From positions 147,726,901-147,790,900 of the forward strand of contig CM051459.1 of the NCBI GenBank assembly GCA_028095005.1: a stretch of 64,000 nucleotides of DNA, given 5' to 3'. Numbering within the stretch: the first letter of the stretch is position 1; every line of letters starts with the position of its first letter. Shown here one piece after another: positions 1 to 12,150 of the stretch. Under the pieces are notes generated by a model. The model saw only the letters and a list, made by a program, of their open reading frames with translations, made no database searches and was not told the DNA's origin. Position numbers and translations under genes: made by a program. This stretch comes from Rhynchospora pubera. Taxonomy: Eukaryota > Streptophyta > Magnoliopsida > Poales > Cyperaceae.

Positions 1-58
1 TTTGGATATTTTCTCATTCTCTCTCCCCCTTTTTCTTACCCGAGGCATGGGAGGAGGT

Positions 59-2484
59 GGAACCGTATCCTCTGCCAACCTTAAAAAGGTTGGTAGAGTG
101 CCAATCTTTCATCCGATCCGTTAAATTACGATCCAACGACGCGTCCAAATAATGAAGAAATGGATGTCCTCTTCAGCCCTGCCCACGATTAAACAAGCTG
201 CCCTCTTCTTTCTCTCTCGTCTCCGCCTCTTCTTCTCATTGGTCTCCGCCTGGAGTCTCTGCCTGCCTCTCTCGAGCTCTCTCTCTCTCAAATCCGACGA
301 AGCAAAACCCTCTCTCTCGATTGATTAGGTTCAAATGGCGGATCCCTCTCTCACTCGTGAACCTAGCCTGACGAACTCACTTCAACCCTAGCCCCTAACT
401 GACAGGGAAAAAAAGTTTGTTTCTGATTTTTTTTTTTTGCATAAAGTTGAGATTTGTTGTAATTTTATTCATCTATCTATAGAAATTCTATTTGAGTTCT
501 GATTTGAAATTTGGGATTCAAATTGGAGATTTGACTTTGCAGCTTGATCGTAGCTGTAATTGGCAATTTGGGTTTTGTATATTTTAAAATACTAGTAAAT
601 GCTCACATAACTGCACATGAATTTTTTTATATTAGAAATTTTCTAATATATTATTTTTCCTATTTTTTTAGTAATTTGATTTGTTAAACAGGTAGTTTGC
701 ACAAATACTGGTAAAGGCTCCTGCAGCCGTGCAAGTACTGTTAGCGATCCTTTGCACTGTGAGTTTGAATTACTATGTTCGGATTCGGAGCCCAATGTAA
801 CCTACACTGTGAGTTTGGTTGAATCCTAAATTGTGATGTTTTTTGCTTTTATCCTTTCGGAGTTGATGCCAGCATAATATTTTCAGCTAGCTGCCGACTC
901 TTCAGCAAATTCTTCGACCAACAAGGATTAATTTTTAGTTTATTTGGATTGATCAGATGAGGATAGTTATTAATTATGAATGATGATGGTTGTGCTCCTG
1001 TAATTGTAATTTTTGTTAATTGTAATGGATATTGATATATGGATTAATGTTTAGTTTATTTGGATTAATCATGCGTGTACATATTTCTATGATGTTGCTT
1101 TATATCTAAGATGTTTAGTTTAATTGCTTTATTTCTAAATGTGGTACATTTTCCAGTAGAGTAGGTGCCAAAGGTACATGTTTCATGTGTGTACCATAGG
1201 TACATGTTACATGTTTCCTGGACATCTACTGATTTATCTCATCAAATAATATTTGCCATAGGCACATACTATTTGGATACAACTAAGAAAGTACGCATTT
1301 TTTGCTAGTTGTTTGGTTACTATATTGCAAAACCATTATCTTTACTGTTAAAGGAATGAGTATTGATGTTAAAGGAGGTCGGTACATGCTCCAAGATGGT
1401 ACTCATGGAGGCCGGTACAAAGCAACAAATTTACATGTTGAGATGAATAAATTGACACCACACCACAAATGGCAGGATGATTCTCAAGTGGGACAATCCT
1501 TCTCAATTCTACAATATTAATACTAAAAACTAAGTCTAAACCAAATCTACAACATTGAGAAACTTCAACTGTATCAAATATGAACAGGACTATTACAAAT
1601 ATAAAATAGAAACATAAACTACATCCAACTATCATCCTTCAACAGTAATCAACTCTTTCCCATTGCAGAAGTGTGTTCCAGTGCTGGGGCCACCATTTAT
1701 AGAGGAATCTCTTCCCATGCATCTGGTCTCCATTGTTTGAGCAACTGTGCTATCTCCTCTTTTATGTTGCCTCTCCAGTATATATTCAAACTACACATCA
1801 GCATCAATAAATTTCTCATTGTTTTGCCATTTGGAAAATTAGTTCTTTTAACATGGCAATGAACTTCTTCCAAAAACAATCACAAAAAAAATTCATTCGA
1901 CATAGTTTAGAACTCATTGAACATAAATCAAGGCTCAGTTTTAAGGGGAATTTTGAACAAATTATCTACTAAATTTTGAAAAGAAATTGAACAAAAATAA
2001 ATCAAAATCTCTGAAATTGAAATAGGAGACAGAAGGGGAAGAACTTCCTCGAGTTGCTCCCAGAGGAGGTAGAGGAGGCAGCGATAGAGAGTGATGCTCA
2101 ACTATGATGGAGCCGCTCCCAGTAGTTGATCGAAGAGATTGGTTCTGAGGAGAGAGAGGTTTTTAAGAGCGGAACTATCGCCTCTACGATACCTCGCCTC
2201 TGGTCTGTTGTCTGATCTACGTTTCTCTGTCGCTTCTTGTCAGCGGGAGGAGAGTTCGAAGAAGACGAAGGAAAGGAAGGAATTTGATTGGAATTGTGAC
2301 GCTTCTTCTTTTTTTTTTTTAGGAGGAATCGGGAAAATGGAAATAGGAACTCGGGCATTTTGGGCAGTGTCGAATTCAGCGATTTTTTTCTTTTTTCTTG
2401 CGTCTCGTTCGATCGTAATCCAACGGATCAGTAAGAAGTTGGCACCCTGCCAATCTTTTTAAAGTTGGCAGAGGATACGGTTCC
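59..2484. mobile_element. Non-autonomous Mutator-like element (MULE-1), complete with TSD
   Basis: The two ends form inverted repeats of roughly 90 bp: the left end starts GGAACCGTATCCTCTGCCAA and the right end finishes with its near-perfect reverse complement. The element is flanked by a perfect 10-bp direct repeat, GGGAGGAGGT, at 49-58 and 2485-2494. Long TIRs with a 9-10 bp TSD are typical of Mutator-like elements. The 2.2-kb interior holds no long reading frame and no transposase motif, so it would need a transposase from elsewhere. A CT-rich leader-like stretch near 190-390 may be captured host DNA (Pack-MULE type). The ends are read directly; the family assignment rests on TIR and TSD lengths. 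Confidence 0.8.
335..391 (+). pseudogene. Possible captured gene leader with 18-codon start fragment
   Basis: Inside MULE-1, a pyrimidine-rich stretch resembling a plant 5' leader (about 190-330) is followed by an ATG and 18 codons (MADPSLTREPSLTNSLQP) before a stop. Plant MULEs often carry 5' pieces of host genes. The parent gene cannot be named, and a chance origin is possible. Confidence 0.2.
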
Positions 2485-2494
2485 GGGAGGAGGT

Positions 2495-5310
2495 ACGGTG
2501 CACATTTCCTATTTTTCTTTTCAGAGGCGCCATCTCCACAGTCGAGACATGGATCGAGATCTCTCTACTCCTTTCTCTACTATTTTTCCTTTCATTGTCT
2601 CTCTTTTGCTTTTTGCTCTCCCCACTCTTCTCCTCTCAAATTATATATTACTTTTTCTCCTCAATGATTGATACGTTTCTTGCTGTGCTAATCCTAGATG
2701 TGGATCAGAAGCATGTGAATCGGGCTTGATTACGGTGCTTGGCACTTGCATCAGGATATTATCAAGCAACCGAAGTCTATAGATGCAGCACATAAATGAG
2801 GTTTTGCAATTTTTTCAACCTCGCAAGACAATATGAGATTTCTTTCTTTTTACTCATTTTATTGATTAATAACTATTTACAATTTGTTATTAGTCGGTTT
2901 CACATCTACAACCATGGAGCAATTGTTCTGCTTTGTGGTTCATTGGTGATTTTTTTTTTTTTAGGAAATGAAATAGTTACCTTGGTTTCAGTCTTTTATA
3001 TTTAGATGTTCTTGATTTTAGATTTCTTTCGTTTTAGAGATTATCTTCATTCTGATTTTATGTTTGGACCGATAAGATGTGGTTAAGAAAATTTAGCTGA
3101 TTTTGCTGAAAACTTATAAAAACTAAATGCTTCATTAGCAAAATCAACTGGACTCATAAATGAAACACAATAGTTTTGTTTGAACAAATATGAATGAAAA
3201 ACTTATCAATTTTTCCCTGCTTAACATGTTTTTCACTGTCAAGTTGTGGTGAGAAATGATTCAATTTTTTTTTTATTATTATCTCATAGCCAGCCAATAA
3301 AATCAGGTCCTTCCATCATATATGTTCATTGAATACATGACAGTTTGATTTGGAAAAATTTGGAGGAAAGCTTATCAAGTTTTTTCTCTGGATTAGCATG
3401 CTATGTGCTATTAACTTATTAAGTAATGGAGAAGAATAAAACCCCAAAAAAATAATGCTTCGCAATGCAATACTTTAAAATTTTTCTCGATGATGCTATT
3501 GATACTTTATTGATCAATTTAAATTTGGAATTTTCTTGGTCATGCTATCATACTACAAAATTTTAGAACCAATATTACAAGTTCTTGAAAATTAAAACAT
3601 TTTAGGTGGCGCTTCAAGGAGGCCTGTGGAAATTACTTATATCTAGATCTTTGACTGAGCTTATCTGTTCTCCAGGTTAATTGTTATTTCGAGATAAGTA
3701 AATGATTTGCTATTATATATTTTGGTTTTTTTTATAGCTGAAAGTAAATCCTATAAAAAAGTCTGGAAGTTTTTAGCTATTCTTTTGTGCTGCAATTTTT
3801 CTTTCCGCTAGCTCATATTTATTTCTGAAATTATTATTCTAGGAAGAAGAAAAAAAATGCAGTACATCAGTGTATAATTTTTTAAATTTAGTATTGGATA
3901 ATACCAATAAATCTATGCACATCTTCTAAATACATTTAGATCAAAAGATGAAATAATACAAAATAAGTAGTAGATTTACTCAAACCACTATTTGTTTGTT
4001 ACAGATAGAAGGAAGTATTTACCGTCTGCATGTAACTCTTATCTACTTATAGTATCCAGGTTCATTTCATCATGTCAGATTTTTCTTATTTGCTAAGCCC
4101 ACAACAAAATCTTCACTAATTGCCAATTGCCAAAGGTATTTTAAAGGTATGGCCTCTGATTTGTGCAGTTTTTTCCCCTTTTTTCCTTTGATTGCTTCTA
4201 ATGTGAGTTGAGGTCACAAGCTGATCAGCTAAAATGGTGGCAGTAAAAATGAAGTTCATCATTTTCCTTAATTTTGAATGCAGTATTAAACTTACCAATT
4301 GATATACACTAAATTATATCATTGCTTACTGTAATAACTTCTGGAGGATATACCTTTCAAGGTTGATTGGTGTTTTCATTTTCTATTGTGCATGTTAATA
4401 GAATTTTTTTATTGGGTCATCAAGTTTTTCCAAATTTCTTGCACTGCAATCTCAACTTCTATGGTTTTACTTGGTAGATTTGTCAAGGAATGTGGATTCA
4501 GTTTGTTCCCAGCAAATGTCATCAGGTGTTAAAACTGATTCCATTTTGTTTTGTACGGCCAAATCACAGATCAAGGTGCTAGGCGCCAATTATTTTTAGT
4601 TAGTACAATGCAATTCAAATTAAAGCAAACCTGAGTACCTTAGTTGATGCTCAGTTCTTTCTTAAATAATGTCTTTCAAATAGCTCTAATCGCCCATTTG
4701 CACCGCCCGTCTTCACATTGTTTGTATGGAAGCTCAACTTGAAAAGGCTCTTAAATGGTACTCATTCTTGCATTTTGTTATTCATCTCTTTTGCGACTTT
4801 ATTTGAACAAATGTTTAAATAGTTTGTGGAAAAGTGGTTTACAAAAACTGCTTTGGGATTTGCGTTCTATTTTGCTTTGGAAAAATGTAATTCATCTCTT
4901 TTTCAGGTTCTGAACCAAACATTACTTTGAGTTTTGCTCGGTGTTGTAGTCTACTGTGTAGATGATTTATGAATATTGTATTGATAGTTCATTTTCCTTC
5001 ATTGGCAGTAATAAAAGTGAATGAGCTCGCCCTCCATCGCATAACTCACACAACTTTACTGGATTTAGTTGCCGTTAAAGGTTATTTTATTTTTTTATTT
5101 AAGTACTTGTTCAAATTTTTTGATGAGTCCCTTATTGAGAACAGGAAATTAGAGTGGACCATGCAACATTAAGGACAATATTTCCTTTTGTCATTACTCA
5201 ATATACTGAACCTGAACACTTTTGAAATATAATTATTACTCAATTTATAAACAACTTTATTTATTTTCCCAATATTCACAATGTATTACCAATCAATAAA
5301 AATGAAAAAA
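2495..5310. other. Gene-free AT-rich stretch, possible Helitron body
   Basis: No reading frame with recognisable protein motifs was found on either strand. The stretch ends at a Helitron-type 3' terminus (5311-5340). If that is a real Helitron, its 5' end should be a TC preceded by A; a pyrimidine-rich TCTCTCTACTCC near 2560-2575 is one candidate, unproven. Confidence 0.3.
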
Positions 5311-5340
5311 TAAATCGCGCAACGCGCGACCAGCCACTAG
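5311..5340 (+). mobile_element. Helitron-type 3' terminus A
   Basis: A short GC hairpin (CGCGC-AAC-GCGCG, 5316-5328) lies 12 bases before a terminal CTAG (5337-5340) that is followed by T. Plant Helitrons end in CTRR with such a hairpin 10-12 bases upstream and insert between A and T. Only the 3' end is recognised; no RepHel protein is visible. Confidence 0.55.
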
Positions 5341-5441
5341 TCTTTCGTGAAACATGTGTATTTCTTTGAGCGTTTGCACCGTCCATCTGAATTTCGTGAA
5401 ATATGCTGAGCTTAGTGTATTCAAGAAACATGCTGAGCTTA

Positions 5442-5583
5442 GGCTCCGTTTGGATAGATGTGGGAAGAAGGGAAGAAGTGGGAAGAAGTATTGGAAAGTG
5501 TGTAACTTTGTGAAGAGTTTGGATTGTTTATAATTTTTTTTCTTCCCTTCTTCCTACTTTTTCTCAACCATCCAAACGGAGGC
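5442..5583. mobile_element. Tourist-like MITE (142 bp)
   Basis: Terminal inverted repeats GGCTCCGTTTGGAT / ATCCAAACGGAGGC enclose 142 bp, flanked by a TTA duplication at 5439-5441 and 5584-5586. The 3-bp TTA target and this TIR type fit PIF/Harbinger (Tourist) MITEs. A second copy with the same ends lies at 22219-22377. Confidence 0.75.
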
Positions 5584-5608
5584 TTAGTGTATTTCTTTTA
5601 ACCTGGCA

Positions 5609-6071
5609 TCGCACTTGTGTCGTCACTCCGTCATTGCCCCGCCGCCCCTCCGCCACCACTCCGTCGCCACTTCACCGGCTACAATTAAACTTATTCTATT
5701 TCATTTAGTTATTAGAAATATGGCTACATTGGAAATTTTGAACCCAGTGTATGGAATTCCATCTGATATCAAAATATTTATCTAATAACTTAATATATTA
5801 GCAAATGCATTTGTACTTCATAATTTATTTCGTGATTGTTTGAAATATTCGATTAAGCTGCCTAACATGTATGAATCTGAGGTGGTGCGGAGTTGTACCA
5901 GAGCCATTCTTCCTTATGCGGTACTTGATAATACCATGCTTAAAAAATGGATACTGGTACGGGTTCTCCTACAGTTCGACGGACTGACGGCAGAGTGGCG
6001 GCGGAGGGGCGAAGGGCTAAGCAAAGGCGGAGGGGCGGCGGAGCGACGGCAGATCGGCGAAGCAAGTGCGA
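5609..6071. repeat. GC-rich imperfect inverted repeat
   Basis: A GC-rich stretch at about 5609-5662 (CGCACTTG, then CCGCCGCCCCTCCGCC) recurs as its reverse complement at about 6026-6071. The arms stand out from the AT-rich surroundings. It may be the two ends of a degraded element of about 460 bp. No TSD was identified. Confidence 0.4.
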
Positions 6072-6194
6072 AGTTGGGTTTAAGACGGGATCTCCGATGA
6101 AACTATCGTAAAGGAAGAAGATATGAAAGAAATAAAGAATATTTTGGTCATTTTTAAAATAGATTGTATTTGGAAAAAGTTTTATACGGTGGAA

Positions 6195-6313
6195 GTGACA
6201 AATTTCTTAATAAATATAATTTGAAATGACATTTAACTAAGAGTGAATTTTGAGAGTGATAAATTTCTTAATAAGGAGAGTTTGAAATGACATTTAACTA
6301 AGACTGAATTTTA
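6195..6313. repeat. Tandem duplication, period about 61 bp
   Basis: Two adjacent imperfect copies, each starting GTGAYAAATTTCTTAATAA and ending ACTAAGASTGAATTTT, begin at 6195 and 6256. It is a local duplication in non-coding sequence. Confidence 0.6.
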
Positions 6314-6631
6314 AGATAACATTTTTTTAATTTTGAACTTTTAAGATGACATACATTCAATTTTCCCTTAAATTAATTATTAATTAATTTAATTTTTCTA
6401 TTTCTACTTTTATTAATAAATATTTGAGTTGAGAGCTGGCAGGGGCCGCGCGAACGCGTACCCCCTCGACCACAAATTACGACGTCCACTCTGCCACTTG
6501 GGCAGATGGTAAACCAGCGCTCCTCCCACGTGCAATGGAGGCCACTGGCCTAGGCCATGAGCCTTCTTGATCGCCCATTGACCCCGTCCAGGTAAGTGCC
6601 TTTCTCCGTTCTCCTCCCACCTCTTTTATAA

Positions 6632-6660
6632 CTAGTGCTATTTTCGCGCGTTGCGCGATC
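6632..6660 (-). mobile_element. Helitron-type 3' terminus B, opposite orientation
   Basis: On the minus strand a hairpin (6645-6657, CGCGC / GCGCG) is followed by CTAG ending at 6632 and then T. It closely resembles terminus A, so the two face each other tail to tail about 1.3 kb apart. The body of this element would extend rightwards from 6632; its 5' end was not found. Confidence 0.5.
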
Positions 6661-9072
6661 AACACAATGATAATTTTTTTCTCTAATAATGTTATAAATA
6701 AAAATAAAGAACTTATTGTCCATTTTATTAATATCTTCAAATAGGCACAGTAGAGGGCATGGTTAAGATAAGTGTATTCAGCTCTTATCATCCTGTGATT
6801 GTTGGATAAGGCCTAAGTGTTTCTATGTTGTTTGGACAATGCATCCATTGTGCATCTTTCCATGGTTTTCACTTAAAATGAATACTGGACACAAACCAAA
6901 ATGAGTACTCGACATTTCCAACAGTTCACCAAATAGCAGTAATTATTATACAAAGATAATTAATTGGCATAAGAAAAAGTTACTTACATAGACTTATACA
7001 TATTGCATACAGACACAAACCAAATTCACACCCACAATCATCTCGAGTTCATTGATAATGAGTAATTAGAAATATATACCAACTAAACAAAATATACGAA
7101 CATTTAACAGGACCACAATTAATGTTTAACAATGACATATCAAGGCAATGCATCTATTGTTTAGGAACTGAAAAAAAAAAACATATCAGCATGCATGACA
7201 ACTAAAAGAAAATGCAAAATGATGGAGACAGTACCTCCTGCAGCAATGGAGCAAGGAGCAGCGACTGGGCGAAAACAATCCAATGGACTCCGAAGAACCT
7301 AACAAAACTGCAGAATAAGGGAAAAAAATGATAAAGGTAGGAATTAGAAGAAAAAGAAAATTATATATATATATACCCCTATAATCTTTCAAATTGGATA
7401 TTTAACCCTGAAAACTTTTGTATAGGATTTTCAATTTGAATTAAGGCACATATATGAAAATTAACAAAGGTATGTTCACTCACTTTTCGCGTGGACAACA
7501 ATCTAGCCTGAGTTGCTAATTAAGAAGTGTTCAAATAATATGACACACACATCAGATTATATAAAAAATATTTGTTATATTTTGAAATGAGACAACATTG
7601 CATAAGAAGAAAACCGAGTTAAGCTTGTCACCTTAATCACACACTAATATAGAATTGACACTTATGTTGTGTATATTAATTTTCACTTTGTCCAACAGTA
7701 TGATGGTGTTATCGGCAGTTTTCCTTGCCGAGAGTGTTGTTAACTTTTTTTTTTTTTTTGTAAGTCTTTTGTTTTCAGTGATTGTTGAAGTGTGTGTGTA
7801 TGTCTATTTATAGTGGTACAGTTATGATATGTTTTGCTTTTCATCAGTGTAGTGATTTGGTGGTATCTATTTCATGAAAAATACAGGCATTTTAGCCTTA
7901 ATGCCCTTGATAATGGTTGTGGTCTTGTGGACAGTGGTGGGGTGAAAATGGAAAATGAATTAATCTGAGATAAAGAAGGGGTTAGGCAAACCTTTTGGAA
8001 TGGGCCTTTCTATTTGATCTCCTGGATAATCTGAGATAAAGAACTATTTAGACGGTGACGCAAGGAGTGGGACCCGAAAGCTGTATGAGTTGGTTTTTTG
8101 AAGATCAGAGAATTTTCACTGTGTGCTGAGAGAACATACCTTTTTCCCGTGCATTTGTCTGAATATCCTCCGATGTCGCTACCACTTCTGCTGAGGAGTG
8201 GTATGTGAGGAGGTTCTGAGACGGTGTGCCAGGAGATGGGGGGAGTTGCTGCAGATGGATTTGGCAGTGTGTGCGGCCCCATGTGACCGGCTACTGTCCC
8301 CGATCCTTGCCAGAAGTATGAAGTAGAAAATATCAAAGAAATAAACAAAAGGAAACAGCTCAACACAAATGTCCGAACAGCCTACCAGAATGCATGACAG
8401 TTTTAAAAAATCCAATCGAATTACCTTCTCTATGTGTGATACCATAGCAAATCAAATTACCGCTCCAAAAAAAATTTTAAATAATGAACTTTGAAAGGTT
8501 ACATCAAACAAAGGACAATACATATTTCGCTGCTCTCCTTCATTTCATTACAGAGCCCATCATAGCGAACCAAGGAAGTCTTGATGCGTTGCCTAAAAAA
8601 TTTTCCAATAAGCAAACTAAAAAGATAAGTCACTTCACTATTTATTATCGATAAACGATTGAACCGTGTTTGCACTTTATTTTGAATCTTTCTGTCGAGC
8701 CCAAAGGAAATTTGTTCTGTCAACTGAGGCGTATCAGCTTTTTATTTCAGTGGTTACATAGCAAAGTAACTTTATATGAATTAATTAAGTTAAAGTGCCC
8801 TACAAATGGAGTATCTAATTCTATATGTCAAATTGTGTTCACCAGTGATCCTGAACAATCTTTGTGGCCTAAATGTTTCTCTCATCTACGTATGATATCT
8901 GTCTTTTTCTGACAACACTCGGACTAATTATAATAACTGAACAAAACATTTAAGAGAACATCAAGATGGAGAGATCACAACAATGCATATACACTGACAA
9001 TAAAGAGCACCCAAGCCAGATTGATTGTTAATAGAAAAGGAGACTACCTGTACATTAGGCTTTCATCAACGG
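6661..9072. other. No supported gene
   Basis: AT-rich sequence with only short frames. A minus-strand frame at about 8100-8320 ends at a plausible donor (AAG followed by GTATGT) and could be an exon, but nothing ties it to a known protein. If Helitron B is real this would be part of its body. Confidence 0.3.
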
Positions 9073-11606
9073 TTAGAACCCTGAAGGATTGTCTTTGGAA
9101 ATCCTACACAGGCAGAAAGAACAGTATAAGTATTGATCAGTATATAATGAAACATGCTGGCTATTAATATATGAACAGATTTAAGCTTTAAGAAAATATA
9201 TTCTGCAATAGGCAAAAGTAACAGTATCAGATGCTTATTAAATTGGTCAAGTTGAGGTGAAGATCTTTTTAATTTTTGCCCCAAAAAAAGAGGGCACGTA
9301 TGTTAGGAGCCAAAAAAAAAATGTCAGCCTTTGCATACGTGAACAACAGAAAAAAAAAAAAAAGATGAACCCATTTCTGATTAAAGAAAAAGAAGGCTAA
9401 ATTTTAAAAAAGTGTTTCTCTGAAAAGCAAACAACATCATAGTTAAATTTATACACATTGTAAAAAAAGAGAAAAAGAGGGACATACATGCTCAGTGCAG
9501 CCACCAGAGTCCATCTAGCAAACAAAAAATCAGCAATTAATAATTAGAAACACCTATATAAACTCAGCAACCGTCCAAAAGCCATGTATATATCATACTT
9601 GACTGGCATTGATTCTTCACATATGAGTACAATTTCTATAAAAGAACGGTACATGTCAAGAAGATAACAAAGGGTCTAATTAACGTCACTAAAGACATTT
9701 CTAGACAATATTAAGAAACACATTTTAAGGACTATGGTATGAGTTGCACAAAAAAAAAAGAAAAAAAAAAGAAGAAGAAGACTCATGATGCACTTACGAT
9801 ACACTTGCCAAAACCGCTTTATGAGCCTTCATCCCTTCTTGAAAGCTGATAGACATCATGTGAACGAAACCTGAATAGAATTAGAAAAATTAGTTCTCCA
9901 CAGCACAATAATTTCGAGTCTTTATTAGGAAATTTATCGGTGAACCGAATATATTTCAAAGCTATACGAAATGAAAATAAAACCTAGTGTATTTGCATTC
10001 GGATTATCTATAAAATACCATATTGCCCCTAATGAAAATACCAGAATCATGAAAAGATGACCATATTGCCCCTCAATGTTTCATATCACTTGCTCAGAAG
10101 ATAGAAACACTATCTGAGTGTACCAAATACTGCAAGAACAACAGATTATGCATAATGAGAGACATAAACAGTTATTGATGGACACACGCTAATCCACGAC
10201 ACATAGCAAGAAGAACAAAGTATTTGTGTGGTTCTAAACAGCACGTTACATACGATTATAGACACACATGAACCTTATCGATGTCTCTACCAGCACAGTC
10301 CCTGCCTAACGAAACAGATTGTATAACAGCACCTGACCAGGCATTTGAACTTACTGTTTCCATTATCTATTGTAATACACGACTATAACGTCCCTGATGA
10401 CCAATGTTGTTTCTTTAGAACCAATCAAATCTATAATGAACTGATCTGCTGTGAAAAATGATTTTCCTCCGCACCCCCACAGTTTTTTTATCCTCTGTCA
10501 TTATCTATCTTAAAGTGGATGCCACTTTTTATTCAATTGAGAGTTCATTTACCTAAAAATTGTAGCAGGTACAAAGTGGAACTATCAGAGCGGGACCTAT
10601 ACGATGCTCTATGGCATACAGACAGAAATGATTTTTTTTGGGATTGTAAAAAATTTAACGCTATTTCATGAACAGAACCGAATGTGTACATGGATTCCTT
10701 CCGCAAAACAAAGGGATGTATGAGAATCAGCAAGCGTTTTAGTCCGATTATGAGAAAGACCCTACACATGGCAGCATATCTGTAGAGCCAAGGACTGATT
10801 TCTCGTGCAACACGGTAACAGAACTAAAGACTGAAAAAAGTAATATAAAATGCAGAGGACCGACGAACTAAATTGAAAAGAGACAAAAACTTAGAGAGAA
10901 AAAAGACAACAAAGACAGAGCGCTATACCAATCGAGCAACAACTAACAACAGAGAAGGAGAGGTCAAAGCAGCAGCTGAACAAAGGCCGTAACAAATGTC
11001 GCCTGAAAAAAAAAATAACAACCGTTACAAAGAGAACCCATGAAAATGACATAAAAAAGTGAAACACATCCCAAAACTGAAACTGACAGCCAACAACAGC
11101 GCTGGCTGAAATTGAAACTGGAAAGAACGATTCTCCTGGCTATGTGGCCAGATATCATTTTTTCTATATCTATCTATCTTAGAGTGGATTTTTTTTTTCG
11201 ATCAAAGGTTGATACACGCCAAAATAGTCCTGACAAAAGCCGAAGCAAGAACAACTGTTGTGGCCATGCTGTCAATCTTTTTTTTTTTTCCTAATGACTA
11301 TTTATGTTAGGCTAGGCATTTTGCAGCACATCTTCACAAAATGAATTTTAAATTAATGCAAAATGGTTAGACTAAAACTATCTATAGGAATGTTAAATGC
11401 TACAATAAACAGAACATTGTAGTCAAATAATTGTAGGATGCACAACTTCAGAAACAAAATGAAACTACCTAACTCCATCATAAGTGACATCCGGAAAAAA
11501 AGATCAGCATCAAATAAGCATGCTTACTAAAGTAGTAATAGTAACTGAACGTAGAGTGTAGCAACACGTCTTTAAATTCCTTTTGCCCGGCAGTAACCTC
11601 AGCAAC
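9073..11606 (-). other. Four phase-compatible exons of an unidentified gene or gene fragment
   Basis: Four minus-strand segments, each bounded by canonical AG/GT sites, join in one frame: 11606-11528, 9870-9798, 9514-9488 and 9103-9073 (TAA at 9073-9075). The last 70 or so residues include TAGQKEFKDVLLHSTF, a tyrosine run, SFQEGMKAHKAVL and a hydrophobic stretch ending WTLVAALSM. The preserved phase across three junctions argues against chance. I do not recognise the family, and the upstream exons and start were not found; the 5' part may lie towards 12.6 kb. It could be a live gene or host exons carried in the Helitron-like unit that begins at 6632. Confidence 0.35.
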
Positions 11607-12150
11607 CTGTTCCTGGATAGAAGGTTTTAAGTATCAGCACCTCTCAGTACATAAAATAAGCATGCTCAATCAAATTGTCATTAAACGTGCATCGTAAAAA
11701 TTAGCAAAGTACATGCACATAGCCTTATTTCTTGAATATCAAACAAACCAACAACTATATTTCTGGAAAAGCTTAAGTGATGTTGTAAGGCTTCGTGTAC
11801 CAGCACCTCTTGGTACCAAATGATTTTGTCATTTTTTTTTTGTACAGCATAGTTGATCAACTCCAACAGGTAAGTATAAAATAAAAATTAACATTCACAA
11901 CACAACTTTTGAGGAGTACAACTAATATTTAGGTTCCTTTTTGCTGTCAAATAAGCAAGGATTGATTCTCTGTGCAACAGAAAACGATAACCCAAGACCA
12001 CTCGGACAACAACCGCCAAAAGTAGAAGTATAAATCTGAACTGGAGAGAGCTGATGAGCCTAATAAAAAAGGAAGAAAAATGTACAAACAAAGAAGAAAA
12101 CAAAGACAGAATAGGCATACCAATCGAGCAAGAACAAAAAGCAGAGAAAG
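10792..12150. repeat. Diverged direct repeat of about 200 bp
   Basis: Segments at about 10792-10985 and 11946-12150 share blocks in the same order (AAGGAYTGATT near the start, AAAGACAGA, then ATACCAATCGAGCAA). This indicates an old duplication, possibly of an exon plus leader. Identity between blocks is low. Confidence 0.35.

Noticed and set aside
2098..2462. Frames of 86-107 codons at the right end of MULE-1
   Set aside because: They run through the TIR and have no recognisable protein similarity.
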